Positions 51,323 through 60,496 of a stretch of 64,000 bases of DNA are shown piece after piece. A model generated the notes under the pieces. It was given only the letters and a program-made list of their open reading frames with translations. It did no database searches and was not told the origin of the DNA. The first letter of the stretch is position 1. Each line of letters opens with the position of its first letter. Both the position numbers and the translations under genes were made by a program. Source of the DNA: Roseiarcus sp035606915 (GTDB lineage Bacteria; Pseudomonadota; Alphaproteobacteria; Rhizobiales; Beijerinckiaceae); the NCBI GenBank assembly GCA_035606915.1, contig DATNDU010000032.1, forward strand, positions 1 to 64,000, written 5' to 3'.

Positions 51323-52405
51323 ATGTCCGCGCCCCCAGACCGACCGCCGGAGCCGAGCGCGCTTTCGGCCCTCGACTCGCGATCACGCGAGATTTTCCGC
51401 CGTATCGTCGAATCCTATCTCGCCAGCGGCGAGCCGGTGGGCTCGCGCAGCCTTGCCCGGCAATTGCCGATGACCTTGTCGCCGGCCTCGATCCGCAACG
51501 TCATGCAGGATCTCGAAGAACTCGGCCTGATCTACGCCCCGCACACCAGCGCCGGCCGGCTGCCGACGCAGGGCGGCTTGCGGTTCTATGTCGACGCGCT
51601 GCTGGAATTCGGCGGGTTGGCGGACGAGGAGCGGGCGCGCATCGAGCAGCAGGCGCGCCAGGCCGCCGAGGGCGGCTACGAGAATGCGCTGACCCGCACC
51701 ACGACGTTGCTGTCCGATCTCACCCGCGGCGCCGGGCTGGTGCTGACGACCAAGGACGACGTGCGGGTGCGCCACATCGAATTCGTGCGCGTCGAGGCGG
51801 AAAAGGCGCTCGCCGTGCTGGTCGGCGAGGATGGCGGGGTCGAGAATCGCATTGTCGCCATTCCCGCCAATATCTCCGCTTCCGCCCTCACCGAGGCCGG
51901 CAACTATCTCAACGCCCATGCGCGCGGCGGCACCCTGGCGGAGGCGCGGGCGAAGATCGAGCACGCCCGCGACGCGGCGCGCAACGAGATCGACGCGCTG
52001 GCGTCGGGGCTGGTCGATGCTGGGCTGGCGTTCTGGGCCGGGGCAGGTGGGGGGCGCCAACAGCTCATCGTGCGCGGCCAGGCCAATCTGATCGGCCCCT
52101 CGAACGAGGCGCAGGACCTCGAACGCATAAGGTTGCTGTTTTCCGACCTCGAAACCCAGACCGACGTCATCGAACTGTTACACCGCGCCGAGAACGGCGA
52201 GGGGGTGAAGATTTTCATCGGCTCCGAAAACAAGCTGTTCTCGCTTTCCGGCTCCTCGATGATCGCCGCGCCGTTGCGCGGCGCCGACCAGCGCATCGCC
52301 GGCGTGCTCGGCGTCATCGGTCCGACCCGGCTCAACTATGGACGGATCGTGCCGATGGTCGAATATGCGGCCCAGATTCTGGGCGATCTGCGACGCGGGC
52401 GTTGA
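51323..52405 (+). CDS. hrcA: Heat-inducible transcriptional repressor HrcA
   Basis: 360 residues from ATG 51323. Winged HTH (LDSRSREIFRRIVESYLASGEPVGSRSLARQLPMTLSPASIRNVMQDLEELGLIYAPHTSAGRLPTQGGLRFYVD in pieces), then the GAF-like domain and HrcA C-terminus (SSMIAAPLRGADQRIAGVLGVIGPTRLNYGRIVPMVEYAAQIL in pieces). Represses groESL-type genes through CIRCE. I saw no CIRCE repeat upstream and grpE is not downstream. Confidence 0.95.
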   Translation: MSAPPDRPPEPSALSALDSRSREIFRRIVESYLASGEPVGSRSLARQLPMTLSPASIRNVMQDLEELGLIYAPHTSAGRLPTQGGLRFYVDALLEFGGLADEERARIEQQARQAAEGGYENALTRTTTLLSDLTRGAGLVLTTKDDVRVRHIEFVRVEAEKALAVLVGEDGGVENRIVAIPANISASALTEAGNYLNAHARGGTLAEARAKIEHARDAARNEIDALASGLVDAGLAFWAGAGGGRQQLIVRGQANLIGPSNEAQDLERIRLLFSDLETQTDVIELLHRAENGEGVKIFIGSENKLFSLSGSSMIAAPLRGADQRIAGVLGVIGPTRLNYGRIVPMVEYAAQILGDLRRGR

Positions 52406-52457
52406 CATTGCGGACGCGGCCGGCGACGAACGGCCGCCCGACGGGGAGGAGGAACCC

Positions 52458-53024
52458 TTGAGCGCAATTGGCGAGCGGCACAACCTCGGCGAGGCGATCC
52501 ATCGCCTGCGCGCGAAATGGGGCGCGATCCTCGCTTTCGGACTGCTGCTGATGCTGCTAGGCGTGGTCTCGTTCGCCTTCGTCTCGTTCTCGACGCTGGC
52601 GATGGTGACGCTGAATGGCGTGCTGCTTGTGGTCGCGGGCGCGGCGGAGATCGGCGTCGGCATGCACGCGCGCTCCTGGGGCCGGTTCTTCCTGTGGGTG
52701 GCGGGCGGCGTGCTCTACACGCTGGCCGGCGTGTTCTGCATCCTCGATCCGTTCGCGGCCTCGAAAATCCTGACGCTGATGATCGGCGCGGGGCTCATCG
52801 CCGCCGCCGCGGTGCGCGCCTATCTCGCCTTCGAGCTGCCTGCGAGCCCGCGTCGCAGCCTGGTGTGGCTCGGCTGCGCGGTGACGTTTCTGCTCGGCTT
52901 GATCATTGTCGTTCACTGGCCGATGTCGAGCCTCTATGTCCTGGGAACGTTGCTTGGCGTGGATCTGTTGTCCCACGGCGCGGGCTGGGCTTCCTTTGCT
53001 TTGGGCTTGCGCGCGCATCGCTGA
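52458..53024 (+). CDS. HdeD/DUF308-like membrane protein
   Basis: 188 residues from TTG 52458, favoured by GGAGGAGGAA 7 nt upstream. Six spans in three hairpins, typical of HdeD: WGAILAFGLLLMLLGVVSFAFV, STLAMVTLNGVLLVVAGAAEIGVGMHARSWG, FFLWVAGGVLYTLAGVFCILDPFAASKILTLMIG in pieces. In E. coli HdeD is linked to acid resistance; the role here is unknown. Confidence 0.85.
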   Translation: MSAIGERHNLGEAIHRLRAKWGAILAFGLLLMLLGVVSFAFVSFSTLAMVTLNGVLLVVAGAAEIGVGMHARSWGRFFLWVAGGVLYTLAGVFCILDPFAASKILTLMIGAGLIAAAAVRAYLAFELPASPRRSLVWLGCAVTFLLGLIIVVHWPMSSLYVLGTLLGVDLLSHGAGWASFALGLRAHR

Positions 53025-53068
53025 AACGCGCGATTCTCGTCTAGAGCTTGCCGCATCTGGAGCTTTGC

Positions 53069-55750
53069 ATGACGAAGTGGATTTACTCGTTCGGGCCGGA
53101 GAAGACCGAGGGTCGCGGGCAGATGAAGAACCTGCTGGGCGGCAAGGGGGCCAATCTGGCGGAGATGGCCTCGCTCGGCCTGCCGGTTCCGCCGGGCTTC
53201 ACGATCACCACCGAGGTCTGCGCCTACTTCTACGAAAACGACAAGAGCTATCCCGCCGATCTCATGGCCCAGGCCGAGGAGGCGATCGCGGCTGTCGGGC
53301 GGCAGACCGGTCGCGTCTTCGGCGACGCCGCCAATCCGCTGCTGGTCTCGGTGCGCTCCGGCGCACGCGCCTCGATGCCGGGCATGATGGACACGGTGCT
53401 GAATCTCGGCCTCAACGACGAATCGGTGAAGACCCTCGCCGCCAGTTCCGGCGACGAGCGCTTCGCCTACGATAGCTATCGCCGCTTCATCCAGATGTAC
53501 TCCAACGTCGTGCTGGAGGTCGACAGCCACAATTTCGAGGAGATCATCGAGGGCTACAAGGACCGCCGCGGCTTCGTGCTCGACACCGATCTCTCGGCGC
53601 AAGACTGGCGCGAAGTCATCGCCGACTACGAGCAAAAGGTGGAGGAGGAGACCGGCAAGCCGTTCCCGCAGAAGCCGCGCGACCAGCTATGGGGTGCGAT
53701 CGGCGCGGTGTTGGGCTCGTGGATGAATGCACGCGCCATCACCTATCGCCGGCTCAACCAGATTCCCGCCACCTGGGGCACCGCCGTCAACGTGCAGGCG
53801 ATGGTGTTCGGCAATATGGGGCCGACGAGCGCCACCGGCGTCGCCTTCACCCGCAATCCCTCGACCGGCGCCAAGGAGCTCTACGGCGAGTTCCTCGTCA
53901 ACGCGCAGGGCGAGGACGTGGTCGCTGGCATCCGCACGCCGCAGAACATCACGGAAGTCGCGCGCGCCGCCGCCGGCTCCGACCGGCCGTCGCTGGAGGC
54001 GATCATGCCGGAGGTGTTCCAGCAATTCGTCGCCACCACGCAATTGCTGGAGAAGCACTACAAGGACATGCAGGATCTGGAGTTCACCGTCGAGCGCGGC
54101 AAGCTCTGGATGCTGCAAACCCGCAACGGCAAGCGCACCGGTCGCGCGGCGCTGAGGCTGGCGGTCGAAATGGCCAACGAGGGCCTCATCAGCCGGCAGG
54201 AGGCGATCGCCCGCATCGAGCCGGCGTCGCTCGACCAATTGCTGCACCCGACCATCGACCCCAGCGTCAAACGCGATCCGATCGCCGTCGGCCTGCCGGC
54301 CTCACCGGGCGCGGCGACCGGCGAGATCGTGTTCTCGGCCGAGGAGGCGGAGGCGTTGAGGCAGGCGGGCCGTAAGACGATCCTGGTGCGCGTCGAGACC
54401 TCACCGGAGGACATCCAGGGCATGCATGCGGCGGAGGGCATCATCACCACGCGCGGCGGCATGACCAGCCACGCGGCGGTGGTGGCGCGCGGCATGGGCA
54501 AGCCCTGCGTCTCCGGCGTCGGCGCCATTCGCATCGATTACGCGCGCCAGCAACTCGTCGCCAGCGGGCAGACGCTGAAGAAGGGCGACATTCTGACCAT
54601 CGATGGCGCCACGGGGCAGGTATTCGCCGGCGCAATCGCGATGGTGAAGCCGGAGATGACCGGGGATTTCTTGACGCTCATGCAATGGGCCGATGCGGTG
54701 CGGCGCATGAAGGTGCGGGCCAACGCCGAGACGCCGCTCGACGCCCGCACGGCGCGCAGCTTCGGCGCCGAGGGCATCGGGCTCTGCCGCACCGAGCACA
54801 TGTTTTTCGAAGGCGAGCGCATCGTTGCGGTGCGCGAGATGATCCTGGCCGATGACGAGGCCGGGCGACGCGCGGCGCTGGCCAAGCTGTTGCCGATGCA
54901 GCGCAAGGACTTCGCCGAGCTGTTCGAGATCATGCAAGGTCTGCCGGTGACGATCCGCCTGCTCGATCCGCCGCTGCACGAGTTCCTGCCGCAGACAGAG
55001 GCCGACATGGCGGAGGTGGCGAAATCGACCGGCGCCTCGGTCGAGAAGCTGCGCCAGCGCGCCAACGAATTGCACGAGTTCAACCCGATGCTGGGCTTTC
55101 GCGGCGTGCGGCTGGCGGTGCGATACCCGGAGATCGCGGAGATGCAGGCGCGCGCCATCTTCGAGGGCGCGGTCGAGGCGAGCCGCAAAACCGGGGCGCC
55201 GATCACCGCCGAGATCATGGTGCCGCTGGTAATGGGCCGGCCCGAGTTCGACTTGGTCAAGACAATCATCGACGAGATGGCGCAGAAGGTCGCCAAGGAG
55301 ACCGGCGTCAAGGCGCCTTACCAGGTCGGCACGATGATCGAATTGCCGCGCGCGGCGCTGCGGGCGGGCGAGATCGCCGAAAGCGCCGAGTTCTTTTCCT
55401 TCGGCACCAATGATCTCACGCAGACGGCGCTCGGCCTGTCGCGCGACGACGCCGCGGCGTTTCTCGGCGCCTATACCTCCAAGGGGCTGCTCGCCAACGA
55501 TCCGTTCGTGACGCTCGACCAGGAGGGCGTCGGCGAACTCGTCAAGCTTGCGGCCGAGCGCGGTCGCGCGGCCCGGCCCGGGATCAAGCTCGGCATCTGC
55601 GGCGAGCATGGCGGCGATCCCGCCAGCATCGGCTTTTGCGAGAGCGTCGGTTTGGACTATGTGTCGTGTTCGCCGTTCCGTGTGCCCATCGCCCGCCTTG
55701 CGGCGGCGCAGGCGGCGCTCGGCGAGAGCGGAGCGGGGCGCACGGCCTGA
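53069..55750 (+). CDS. ppdK: Pyruvate, phosphate dikinase
   Basis: 893 residues from ATG 53069 (GGAG 6 nt upstream). N-terminal ATP-grasp (GGKGANLAEMASLGLPVPPGFTITTEVC, VSVRSGARASMPGMMDTVLNLG), central phospho-His domain with H468 (TTRGGMTSHAAVVARGMGKPCVSG), C-terminal pyruvate/PEP barrel (GIGLCRTEHMFF, GTMIELPRAALRAGEIAESAEFFSFGTNDLTQTALG in pieces, GICGEHGGDP). Interconverts pyruvate + ATP + Pi and PEP + AMP + PPi. In methylotrophs and PHA makers it feeds PEP for carboxylation. Confidence 0.97.
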   Translation: MTKWIYSFGPEKTEGRGQMKNLLGGKGANLAEMASLGLPVPPGFTITTEVCAYFYENDKSYPADLMAQAEEAIAAVGRQTGRVFGDAANPLLVSVRSGARASMPGMMDTVLNLGLNDESVKTLAASSGDERFAYDSYRRFIQMYSNVVLEVDSHNFEEIIEGYKDRRGFVLDTDLSAQDWREVIADYEQKVEEETGKPFPQKPRDQLWGAIGAVLGSWMNARAITYRRLNQIPATWGTAVNVQAMVFGNMGPTSATGVAFTRNPSTGAKELYGEFLVNAQGEDVVAGIRTPQNITEVARAAAGSDRPSLEAIMPEVFQQFVATTQLLEKHYKDMQDLEFTVERGKLWMLQTRNGKRTGRAALRLAVEMANEGLISRQEAIARIEPASLDQLLHPTIDPSVKRDPIAVGLPASPGAATGEIVFSAEEAEALRQAGRKTILVRVETSPEDIQGMHAAEGIITTRGGMTSHAAVVARGMGKPCVSGVGAIRIDYARQQLVASGQTLKKGDILTIDGATGQVFAGAIAMVKPEMTGDFLTLMQWADAVRRMKVRANAETPLDARTARSFGAEGIGLCRTEHMFFEGERIVAVREMILADDEAGRRAALAKLLPMQRKDFAELFEIMQGLPVTIRLLDPPLHEFLPQTEADMAEVAKSTGASVEKLRQRANELHEFNPMLGFRGVRLAVRYPEIAEMQARAIFEGAVEASRKTGAPITAEIMVPLVMGRPEFDLVKTIIDEMAQKVAKETGVKAPYQVGTMIELPRAALRAGEIAESAEFFSFGTNDLTQTALGLSRDDAAAFLGAYTSKGLLANDPFVTLDQEGVGELVKLAAERGRAARPGIKLGICGEHGGDPASIGFCESVGLDYVSCSPFRVPIARLAAAQAALGESGAGRTA

Positions 55751-55771
55751 GGCCGGAACAAGGAGATCGAT

Positions 55772-56500
55772 GTGTCGCTCGCCATGAAGCCGTCGTCGAA
55801 CGGGGAAATCGCGCCACTACGCTTGGCGGCGACCGTGCTGCTGGTCCGCGACGGGGCGCACGGGGTGCAAGTGTTCATGGTGACGCGCCACCGCAAGATC
55901 GAGTTCGCCTCGGGCGCGCTGGTATTTCCCGGCGGCGGCGTCGATCCCGGGGATCGCGCGCTGGCCGGCGACGACGTCGAGCGCATTTCGCGCGTTGCGG
56001 CGGTGCGCGAAACCTACGAGGAATGTGGCGTCCTGCTGGCCCGGCGGCGCGACGGCGGGGCGCTGGCGGCGGCTTCCGCCTCGCTCTTTTACGAGCGCGT
56101 GAACGCCGAGAACCTCGAACTTTCGCTCGACGCGCTGACGCTGTTCGCACACTGGATTACGCCGCCGATCCTGCCGAAGCGCTTCGACACACGCTTTTAT
56201 ATCGTCGACGCGCCGGCCGATCAGACGGCGGTCCATGACGGCGGCGAGGCGGTCGATTCGATCTGGATCGAGCCGCGGCGGGCGCTCGAAGAGGCGGCGC
56301 GCGGGCGCTACGCCCTGGTGCTGCCGACCCGCCTCAACCTCGAACTGCTCGGCCAGAGCGAGACGGCGGCCCAGGCGATCGCGGCGGCGACGTCTCGTCG
56401 CGTTGCGCCGATCGAGCCGATCGCCGAGAAGACCGCGAACGGCTACCGGCTGACCATTCCGGCCGACGCCGGCTATGGCGGCCCGCATTTCGACGTTTGA
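55772..56500 (+). CDS. Nudix hydrolase
   Basis: 242 residues from GTG 55772 (AAGGAG upstream); an ATG four codons later is possible. A Nudix box with an insertion: VFPGGGVDPGDRALAGDD, then RVAAVRETYEECGVLLA. The inserted loop and the long C-terminal half (THWITPP-like HWITPPILPKRFDTRFYIVDAP) match NUDT19-like CoA or nucleotide-sugar diphosphatases. Substrate unknown. 21 bp after ppdK. Confidence 0.87.
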   Translation: MSLAMKPSSNGEIAPLRLAATVLLVRDGAHGVQVFMVTRHRKIEFASGALVFPGGGVDPGDRALAGDDVERISRVAAVRETYEECGVLLARRRDGGALAAASASLFYERVNAENLELSLDALTLFAHWITPPILPKRFDTRFYIVDAPADQTAVHDGGEAVDSIWIEPRRALEEAARGRYALVLPTRLNLELLGQSETAAQAIAAATSRRVAPIEPIAEKTANGYRLTIPADAGYGGPHFDV

Positions 56501-56526
56501 TCCTCCAGAAGCCGCCCGGAGACCCG

Positions 56527-57468
56527 ATGCGCATTCCCCCGTTCTCGACGCCGGGCCGGTTCTGGCGCGGCAATCTGCACACCCACTCCACCCATTCCGA
56601 CGGCTTGCTGCCGCCGGAGCAGGTCGTGGAGGCCTATAAGCGCGCGGGCTATGATTTTCTGGCGCTTTCCGATCATTTTCTCGGCCGCTATGACTGGCCG
56701 ATCGCCGATACGCGGGCCTTTCGCGCTAACAATTTCACGACGCTGATCGGCGCCGAGTTGCATGCGATGGGCACCGAGGTTGGCGAACTCTGGCATATTC
56801 TCGCGGTCGGGTTGCCTCTCGGTTTTCCCGCCGCGCGAGCCGACGAAACCGGGGTCGCGCTGGCGCAGCGGGCGCGCGCGGCCGGCGCCTTTGTCGCCGT
56901 CGCTCATCCGGCGTGGTCGCAACTCGCCATCGGCGACGGCAGGTCGCTTGCCGCCGCGCATGCGGTGGAAATCTACAATCACAGTTGCGCCGTCGAGACC
57001 GATCGCGGCGACGGCTTCTATCTGCTCGACCAACTGTGCAACGAGGGCCGCCGGCTGACGGCGATCGCCACCGACGACGCGCATTTCCGCAACGGCGATC
57101 ACGACGCTTTCGGCGGCTTCGTGGAAGTGAAGGCCGAGAGCTTGGAGCCGGAGGCGCTGCTTGCGGCGCTGAAAGCCGGGCAGTTCTACGCCAGCCAGGG
57201 GCCGCGCCTGATCGATGTCGAGGTGCGGCGCAAAGAGGTGACGGTGGTCTGCTCGCCGGTCAACTCCATCGCGCTCGTCACCGGCACCTCGCGCGCGATC
57301 TCGCGTATCGGGCGACAACTCACCGGCGCGACGCTGGAAGTCGAGGAGGCGACGCGGCAGGCTTGGGTCGATCCCGGCGCCATTCCCTGGTTTCGCGTCG
57401 TCGTCATTGACGCCGCCGGCCGGCGAGCGTGGACAAATCCGATTTGGGTCGACCAACTCGACGGTTGA
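56527..57468 (+). CDS. PHP-domain metal-dependent phosphoesterase
   Basis: 313 residues from ATG 56527 (GGAGACCCG upstream). PHP metal motifs: GNLHTHSTHSDG, ALSDHFLGRYDW, GAELHAMG, VAVAHPAWSQL, and ATDDAHF. The C-terminal 70 residues are a small beta domain. Family members hydrolyse phosphoesters, for example nucleoside phosphates. Likely co-transcribed with the Nudix gene (26-bp gap). The next hairpin at 57521 ends the run. Confidence 0.87.
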   Translation: MRIPPFSTPGRFWRGNLHTHSTHSDGLLPPEQVVEAYKRAGYDFLALSDHFLGRYDWPIADTRAFRANNFTTLIGAELHAMGTEVGELWHILAVGLPLGFPAARADETGVALAQRARAAGAFVAVAHPAWSQLAIGDGRSLAAAHAVEIYNHSCAVETDRGDGFYLLDQLCNEGRRLTAIATDDAHFRNGDHDAFGGFVEVKAESLEPEALLAALKAGQFYASQGPRLIDVEVRRKEVTVVCSPVNSIALVTGTSRAISRIGRQLTGATLEVEEATRQAWVDPGAIPWFRVVVIDAAGRRAWTNPIWVDQLDG

Positions 57469-57514
57469 GCGCGTCCAGCGTGGCGGCCCAAAAATGCAAA
57501 CGATCCAGAATCGC

Positions 57515-57563
57515 AAAAAAAGCCGCCGGAGACGCGCAAGATTGCGCCTCTCCGGCGGCTTTT
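57515..57563. terminator. Bidirectional terminator between the PHP gene and rpmF
   Basis: Perfect 12-bp stem AGCCGCCGGAGA (57521-57532) / TCTCCGGCGGCT (57549-57560). Seven A (57515-57521) precede it and four T (57560-57563) follow, so it is strong for the minus-strand rpmF transcript and weaker for the plus strand. Confidence 0.88.
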
Positions 57564-57589
57564 CAAATCGACGAACGCGCTGGTTGCGT

Positions 57590-57781
57590 TCAGACCTCGG
57601 CGACAGTTTTCGGCTTGAGAACCTGACGGCCCTTATACATGCCCGTCTTAAGATCAACATGGTGCGGCCGGCGCAACTCGCCGGAATCCTTGTCCTCGAC
57701 ATAGGTCGGCGCTTTCAGCGCGTCTGCGGAGCGGCGCATGCCGCGGCGCGAGGGCGACGTTTTGCGTCTGGGAACAGCCAT
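57590..57781 (-). CDS. rpmF: 50S ribosomal protein L32
   Basis: 63 residues from the ATG at 57781 (an earlier in-frame start would add five residues). MAVPRRKTSPSRRGMRRSADAL is the classic L32 start; the alphaproteobacterial form continues with an acidic stretch and ends in VLKPKTVAEV. The Cys zinc residues of some L32 forms are absent. Part of the large ribosomal subunit; ends at a strong terminator. Confidence 0.97.
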   Translation of the reverse strand: MAVPRRKTSPSRRGMRRSADALKAPTYVEDKDSGELRRPHHVDLKTGMYKGRQVLKPKTVAEV

Positions 57782-58180
57782 CGAAATCTCCAACAAAAAC
57801 GCCCGGTCTGGCGGCCTTGCCGAACCGGGAGAAAGGTGGCGGGCACATACACGCTATTTCGCCGCCGCGCCAGCCCCTGCCCGCCACGCTAACGAGCCTG
57901 ACCGCGCCGGGGCTCTGCTGCGGGCTCTGCTGAAAGAGGATGAGTATAGCCCTGCCAGCTTTTCGCCATGATCGGTGCATTATTGTGGCGAACTCGCGGC
58001 AATTCCTGTTGAATTACTCGAAAGTCTTCGACTGTCGTGACGATTTTGTCACGGCAGGAGGCGCTTTTTCACTCTATGTTCAGCGCATCAGCGTCAGTAT
58101 TGCGGTTCGGCGCTCGGCCGCCGCGCGAGACGTGAAGTTGAGAGGCGGGGGCGGCTCGGCTTGGACCCAAGGAGTTCGAT
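57782..58180. other. Intergenic region between rpmF and the glycine-zipper lipoprotein
   Basis: No supported gene. It must contain the rpmF promoter on the minus strand. A near-perfect 10-bp inverted repeat, CTGTCGTGAC (58032-58041) / GTCACGGCAG (58048-58057) with one G:T pair, is present and may be an operator or hairpin for the plus-strand gene at 58181. The inner GTGAC-N6-GTCAC resembles a regulator site. Confidence 0.5.
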
Positions 58181-58498
58181 GTGATGATGTTGAAAGTTAC
58201 CGGCCTCGCACTAGGCGTTGCGGCGGCGCTGTCGCTGGCTGGCTGCAATACGCCGGAGGGCCAGGGCGCCGCGGGCGGCGCCATCATCGGCGGCGCTACC
58301 GGCGCGCTGCTTGGCGGCGCGATCACCAACAGACCGGGGGGCGCATTGCTTGGCGGCGTCGCGGGCGCCGCGACCGGCGCGATGATCGGTTCGGCTGCGG
58401 CGCGTCCGCAGGATCCCGGTTACGCGCCGCCGCCGCGCCACTGCACCGAATTCTATTACGATTACTACGGGCGGCGGGTATGCCGGGCTGGGTACTGA
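58181..58498 (+). CDS. Glycine-zipper lipoprotein
   Basis: 105 residues from GTG 58181 (ATG codons at 58184 and 58187 are alternatives). Lipobox LAGC (Cys22), then a glycine-zipper stretch GGAIIGGATGALLGGAITNRPGGALLGGVAGAATGAMIGSAAA in pieces, then an aromatic tail (EFYYDYYGRRVCRAGY). Similar to small YMGG-like/SlyB-type outer-membrane proteins. Overlaps the amidase start by 19 bp. Confidence 0.85.
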   Translation: MMMLKVTGLALGVAAALSLAGCNTPEGQGAAGGAIIGGATGALLGGAITNRPGGALLGGVAGAATGAMIGSAAARPQDPGYAPPPRHCTEFYYDYYGRRVCRAGY

Positions 58499-59280
58499 CG
58501 CCGCTGGACGCCACTTTGGCGTCGGGCGAGGCTTTCTCGCCCGACAGCGCGCTCGTCGCCGATGTGCTGCCATCGCCAAACCATGGCGAGCGTAAGCGCT
58601 TCCTGCGGGCAGATAGCATCATATTGCATTACACGGGCATGGCCACCGCCGAGGCGGCGATCGCGCTGCTGCGCGATCCCGCCGCCGAAGTCTCCAGTCA
58701 CTATGTGGTCGAGGAGAGCGGTCGCATCGTGCAACTTGTACCCGAGGCGCGACGAGCTTGGCACGCCGGCGTTTCCTGCTGGCGCGGCGAGCGCGACATG
58801 AACTCCGCCTCGATCGGCGTCGAAATCTGTAATCGCGGCCATGACGGCGGCTCGCCGCCGTTCGCCGATCGTCAGATCGAAGCGGTCGTCGCGCTTTGCC
58901 GCGACGTCACGGCGCGCTGCCTCCTCCGCCCTGAGCGGGTGCTCGCCCACTCGGATATCGCGCCGGCGCGCAAGCGCGACCCCGGCGAGGCGTTTCCGTG
59001 GGCTGCGCTAGGACGGGCCGGCATTGGCCATTGGGTGGAGGCCGATCCGCCCGACGGGGTTGCGCTTATCGCGCGCGGTCAACAGGGGCCACCGGTGCGA
59101 GGCCTGCAAAGCCTGCTCGCACTCTATGGCTACGATATCGATCCGAGCGGCGTTTACGATGCGCGCACTCAGACAGTTGTCGCCGCCTTCCAGCGTCATT
59201 TCCGTCCGGCGAAAGTCGATGGCGCCGCCGACCACAGCACTGTTGAGACGCTGCGGCGCCTGCTCGACGGGTTATCCTGA
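58480..59280 (+). CDS. N-acetylmuramoyl-L-alanine amidase (AmiD-type) with peptidoglycan-binding domain
   Basis: 266 residues from ATG 58480. Amidase_2 zinc ligands: H50 in IILHYTGM, H157 in VLAHSDIAPARKRDPG, and a third His probably in RRAWHAG. PG_binding_1 domain about 195-264 (VRGLQSLLALYGYDIDPSGVYDARTQTVVAAFQRHFRP in pieces). It has no signal peptide, so it may act in the cytoplasm in muropeptide recycling (AmpD-like) or be exported otherwise. Starts inside the 3' end of the lipoprotein gene. Confidence 0.9.
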   Translation: MPGWVLTPLDATLASGEAFSPDSALVADVLPSPNHGERKRFLRADSIILHYTGMATAEAAIALLRDPAAEVSSHYVVEESGRIVQLVPEARRAWHAGVSCWRGERDMNSASIGVEICNRGHDGGSPPFADRQIEAVVALCRDVTARCLLRPERVLAHSDIAPARKRDPGEAFPWAALGRAGIGHWVEADPPDGVALIARGQQGPPVRGLQSLLALYGYDIDPSGVYDARTQTVVAAFQRHFRPAKVDGAADHSTVETLRRLLDGLS

Positions 59281-59407
59281 TCCGCAGATTGTTGAAGGGA
59301 AATCAACGCCTTCGCGTGAAGCGTCGTTAACCTATCCTTCAGTTCCTGATCGCAAATTGGGGTAACGGATGCTTATCCGCGTGTCGATTTCGACGAGAGC
59401 GCTACGA

Positions 59408-59713
59408 ATGAAGATCACCCGCATTGGCGACATTGTCCTGCCCGCGCTTTTCGCTGCCTTGTGTATTGCGAGCGTGACGGGTTCGGCGCGCGCCGCCGAT
59501 TCGCACGACTACGAGATTGCCGCCAACGACGGATATGGGCTTGAAGATTGCCTGGCCGTCGGCGCCGACTGTGGCCAGGTCGTCGCTGACGCCTGGTGCG
59601 AGGCGCATGGCCACGGACACGCGCTCGCTTATGGCCTGCGCAGCGCGATCACGGGACGTCCCACGCCGGTCTCCGCCGTCGACGAACCCTATGTCATCAA
59701 ATGCGGAGACTGA
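59408..59713 (+). CDS. Small secreted hypothetical protein
   Basis: 101 residues from ATG 59408; an in-frame ATG at 59369 would add 13. Signal peptide (LPALFAALCIASVTGSARA). The mature part EIAANDGYGLEDCLAVGADCGQVVADAWCEAHGHGHALAYGLR has three closely placed cysteines and a fourth near the end (VIKCGD), so two disulfides are possible. I recall similar short exported proteins in alphaproteobacteria but not a function. Confidence 0.7.
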   Translation: MKITRIGDIVLPALFAALCIASVTGSARAADSHDYEIAANDGYGLEDCLAVGADCGQVVADAWCEAHGHGHALAYGLRSAITGRPTPVSAVDEPYVIKCGD

Positions 59714-59716
59714 TTG

Positions 59717-60235
59717 TCATTTGATGAAATCGGCGCATTTGGGCGTGTCGGTCTGACTGCCCCAGGGCTGGATAGGGACTGACGAGGTGGAGTTTTTCGG
59801 CGAGCCGTCGACCAACTTGTCCGAGTAAGTCATGTAGACAAGAATGTTGCGCTTGGCATCGCAGCCGCGCACGATCTGCATCTTCTTGAAAAACACCGAC
59901 CGCCGCTCCGAAAACACGACGTCGCCCTGTCCAGATTTGCCAAGGAATTTGATCGGCGCATATTGCCGGCAGGCCAGCGAAATATCCGACGTCTCCTCGG
60001 CAAGACCGAACGCGCCCATGAGGCCGCCCTTCTCCGGCGCGGTGTAGTGGCAAGCGACACCCTCGACCAGAGGGTCGCCGATTCCATAGACCGCCAACTT
60101 GTCGTTAGGCGTCAGCAGCTTGAACGTCGTCGACTTGCGGAAGATGAGGTCGGGGTCTGACGACCCCGCATAGGCGGCGCTGGCGGCCGTGGCGGCGAGC
60201 AAAGCTGCGCACGTCCAAATCTTGCGACTGACCAT
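59717..60235 (-). CDS. creA: CreA family protein
   Basis: 172 residues from ATG 60235. Signal peptide (WTCAALLAATAASAAYA), then the CreA pattern: DPDLIFRKSTTFKLLTPNDKLAVYGIGDPLVEGVACHYTAPEKGG in pieces, EETSDISLACRQYAPI, FFKKMQIVRGCDAKRNILVYMTYSDKLVDGSPKNSTSSVPI in pieces. Periplasmic, function unknown despite the name. Convergent with the gene at 59408, only 3 bp apart. Confidence 0.92.
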   Translation of the reverse strand: MVSRKIWTCAALLAATAASAAYAGSSDPDLIFRKSTTFKLLTPNDKLAVYGIGDPLVEGVACHYTAPEKGGLMGAFGLAEETSDISLACRQYAPIKFLGKSGQGDVVFSERRSVFFKKMQIVRGCDAKRNILVYMTYSDKLVDGSPKNSTSSVPIQPWGSQTDTPKCADFIK

Positions 60236-60348
60236 CACCGATATTCTCCTGGAGCCGCAACGACTGCGCCGGGCGCTCGCCGCGGTAAATAGGGTCGCCT
60301 GCCGGCGACGCAAGCGGCGATGAGCGCTTTGAGCGTGCGCGCAAAGCC

Positions 60349-60381
60349 AAAAAAAGCCCGCGAGCCTGATGGCTCGCGGGC
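60349..60381 (-). terminator. Orphan rho-independent terminator (minus strand)
   Basis: Perfect 11-bp stem (60356-60366 / 60371-60381: GCCCGCGAGCC and GGCTCGCGGGC, loop TGAT). Seven A at 60349-60355 become a T-run on the minus strand. It lies upstream of creA, with no protein gene feeding it. Confidence 0.75.
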
Positions 60382-60464
60382 GAAGAAGGGCAGGTTGCGG
60401 AACTCGACGATGGAGATACGGCGGAACGCGCGGCTTTCGGAATGGCGCCGGGTCTGGCAGGCCG

Positions 60465-60496
60465 ATGCCTGTATGCCTGTATGCCTGTATGCCTGT
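60465..60496. repeat. Four tandem copies of an 8-bp unit
   Basis: ATGCCTGT occurs four times without mismatch at 60465-60472, 60473-60480, 60481-60488 and 60489-60496. It is 91 bp before the purD start. A slippage-prone microsatellite. Confidence 0.95.

Noticed and set aside
57940..58479. An N-terminal extension of the amidase frame
   Set aside because: The extension is the shadow of the glycine-zipper gene and lacks any amidase feature; the domain starts right after ATG 58480.
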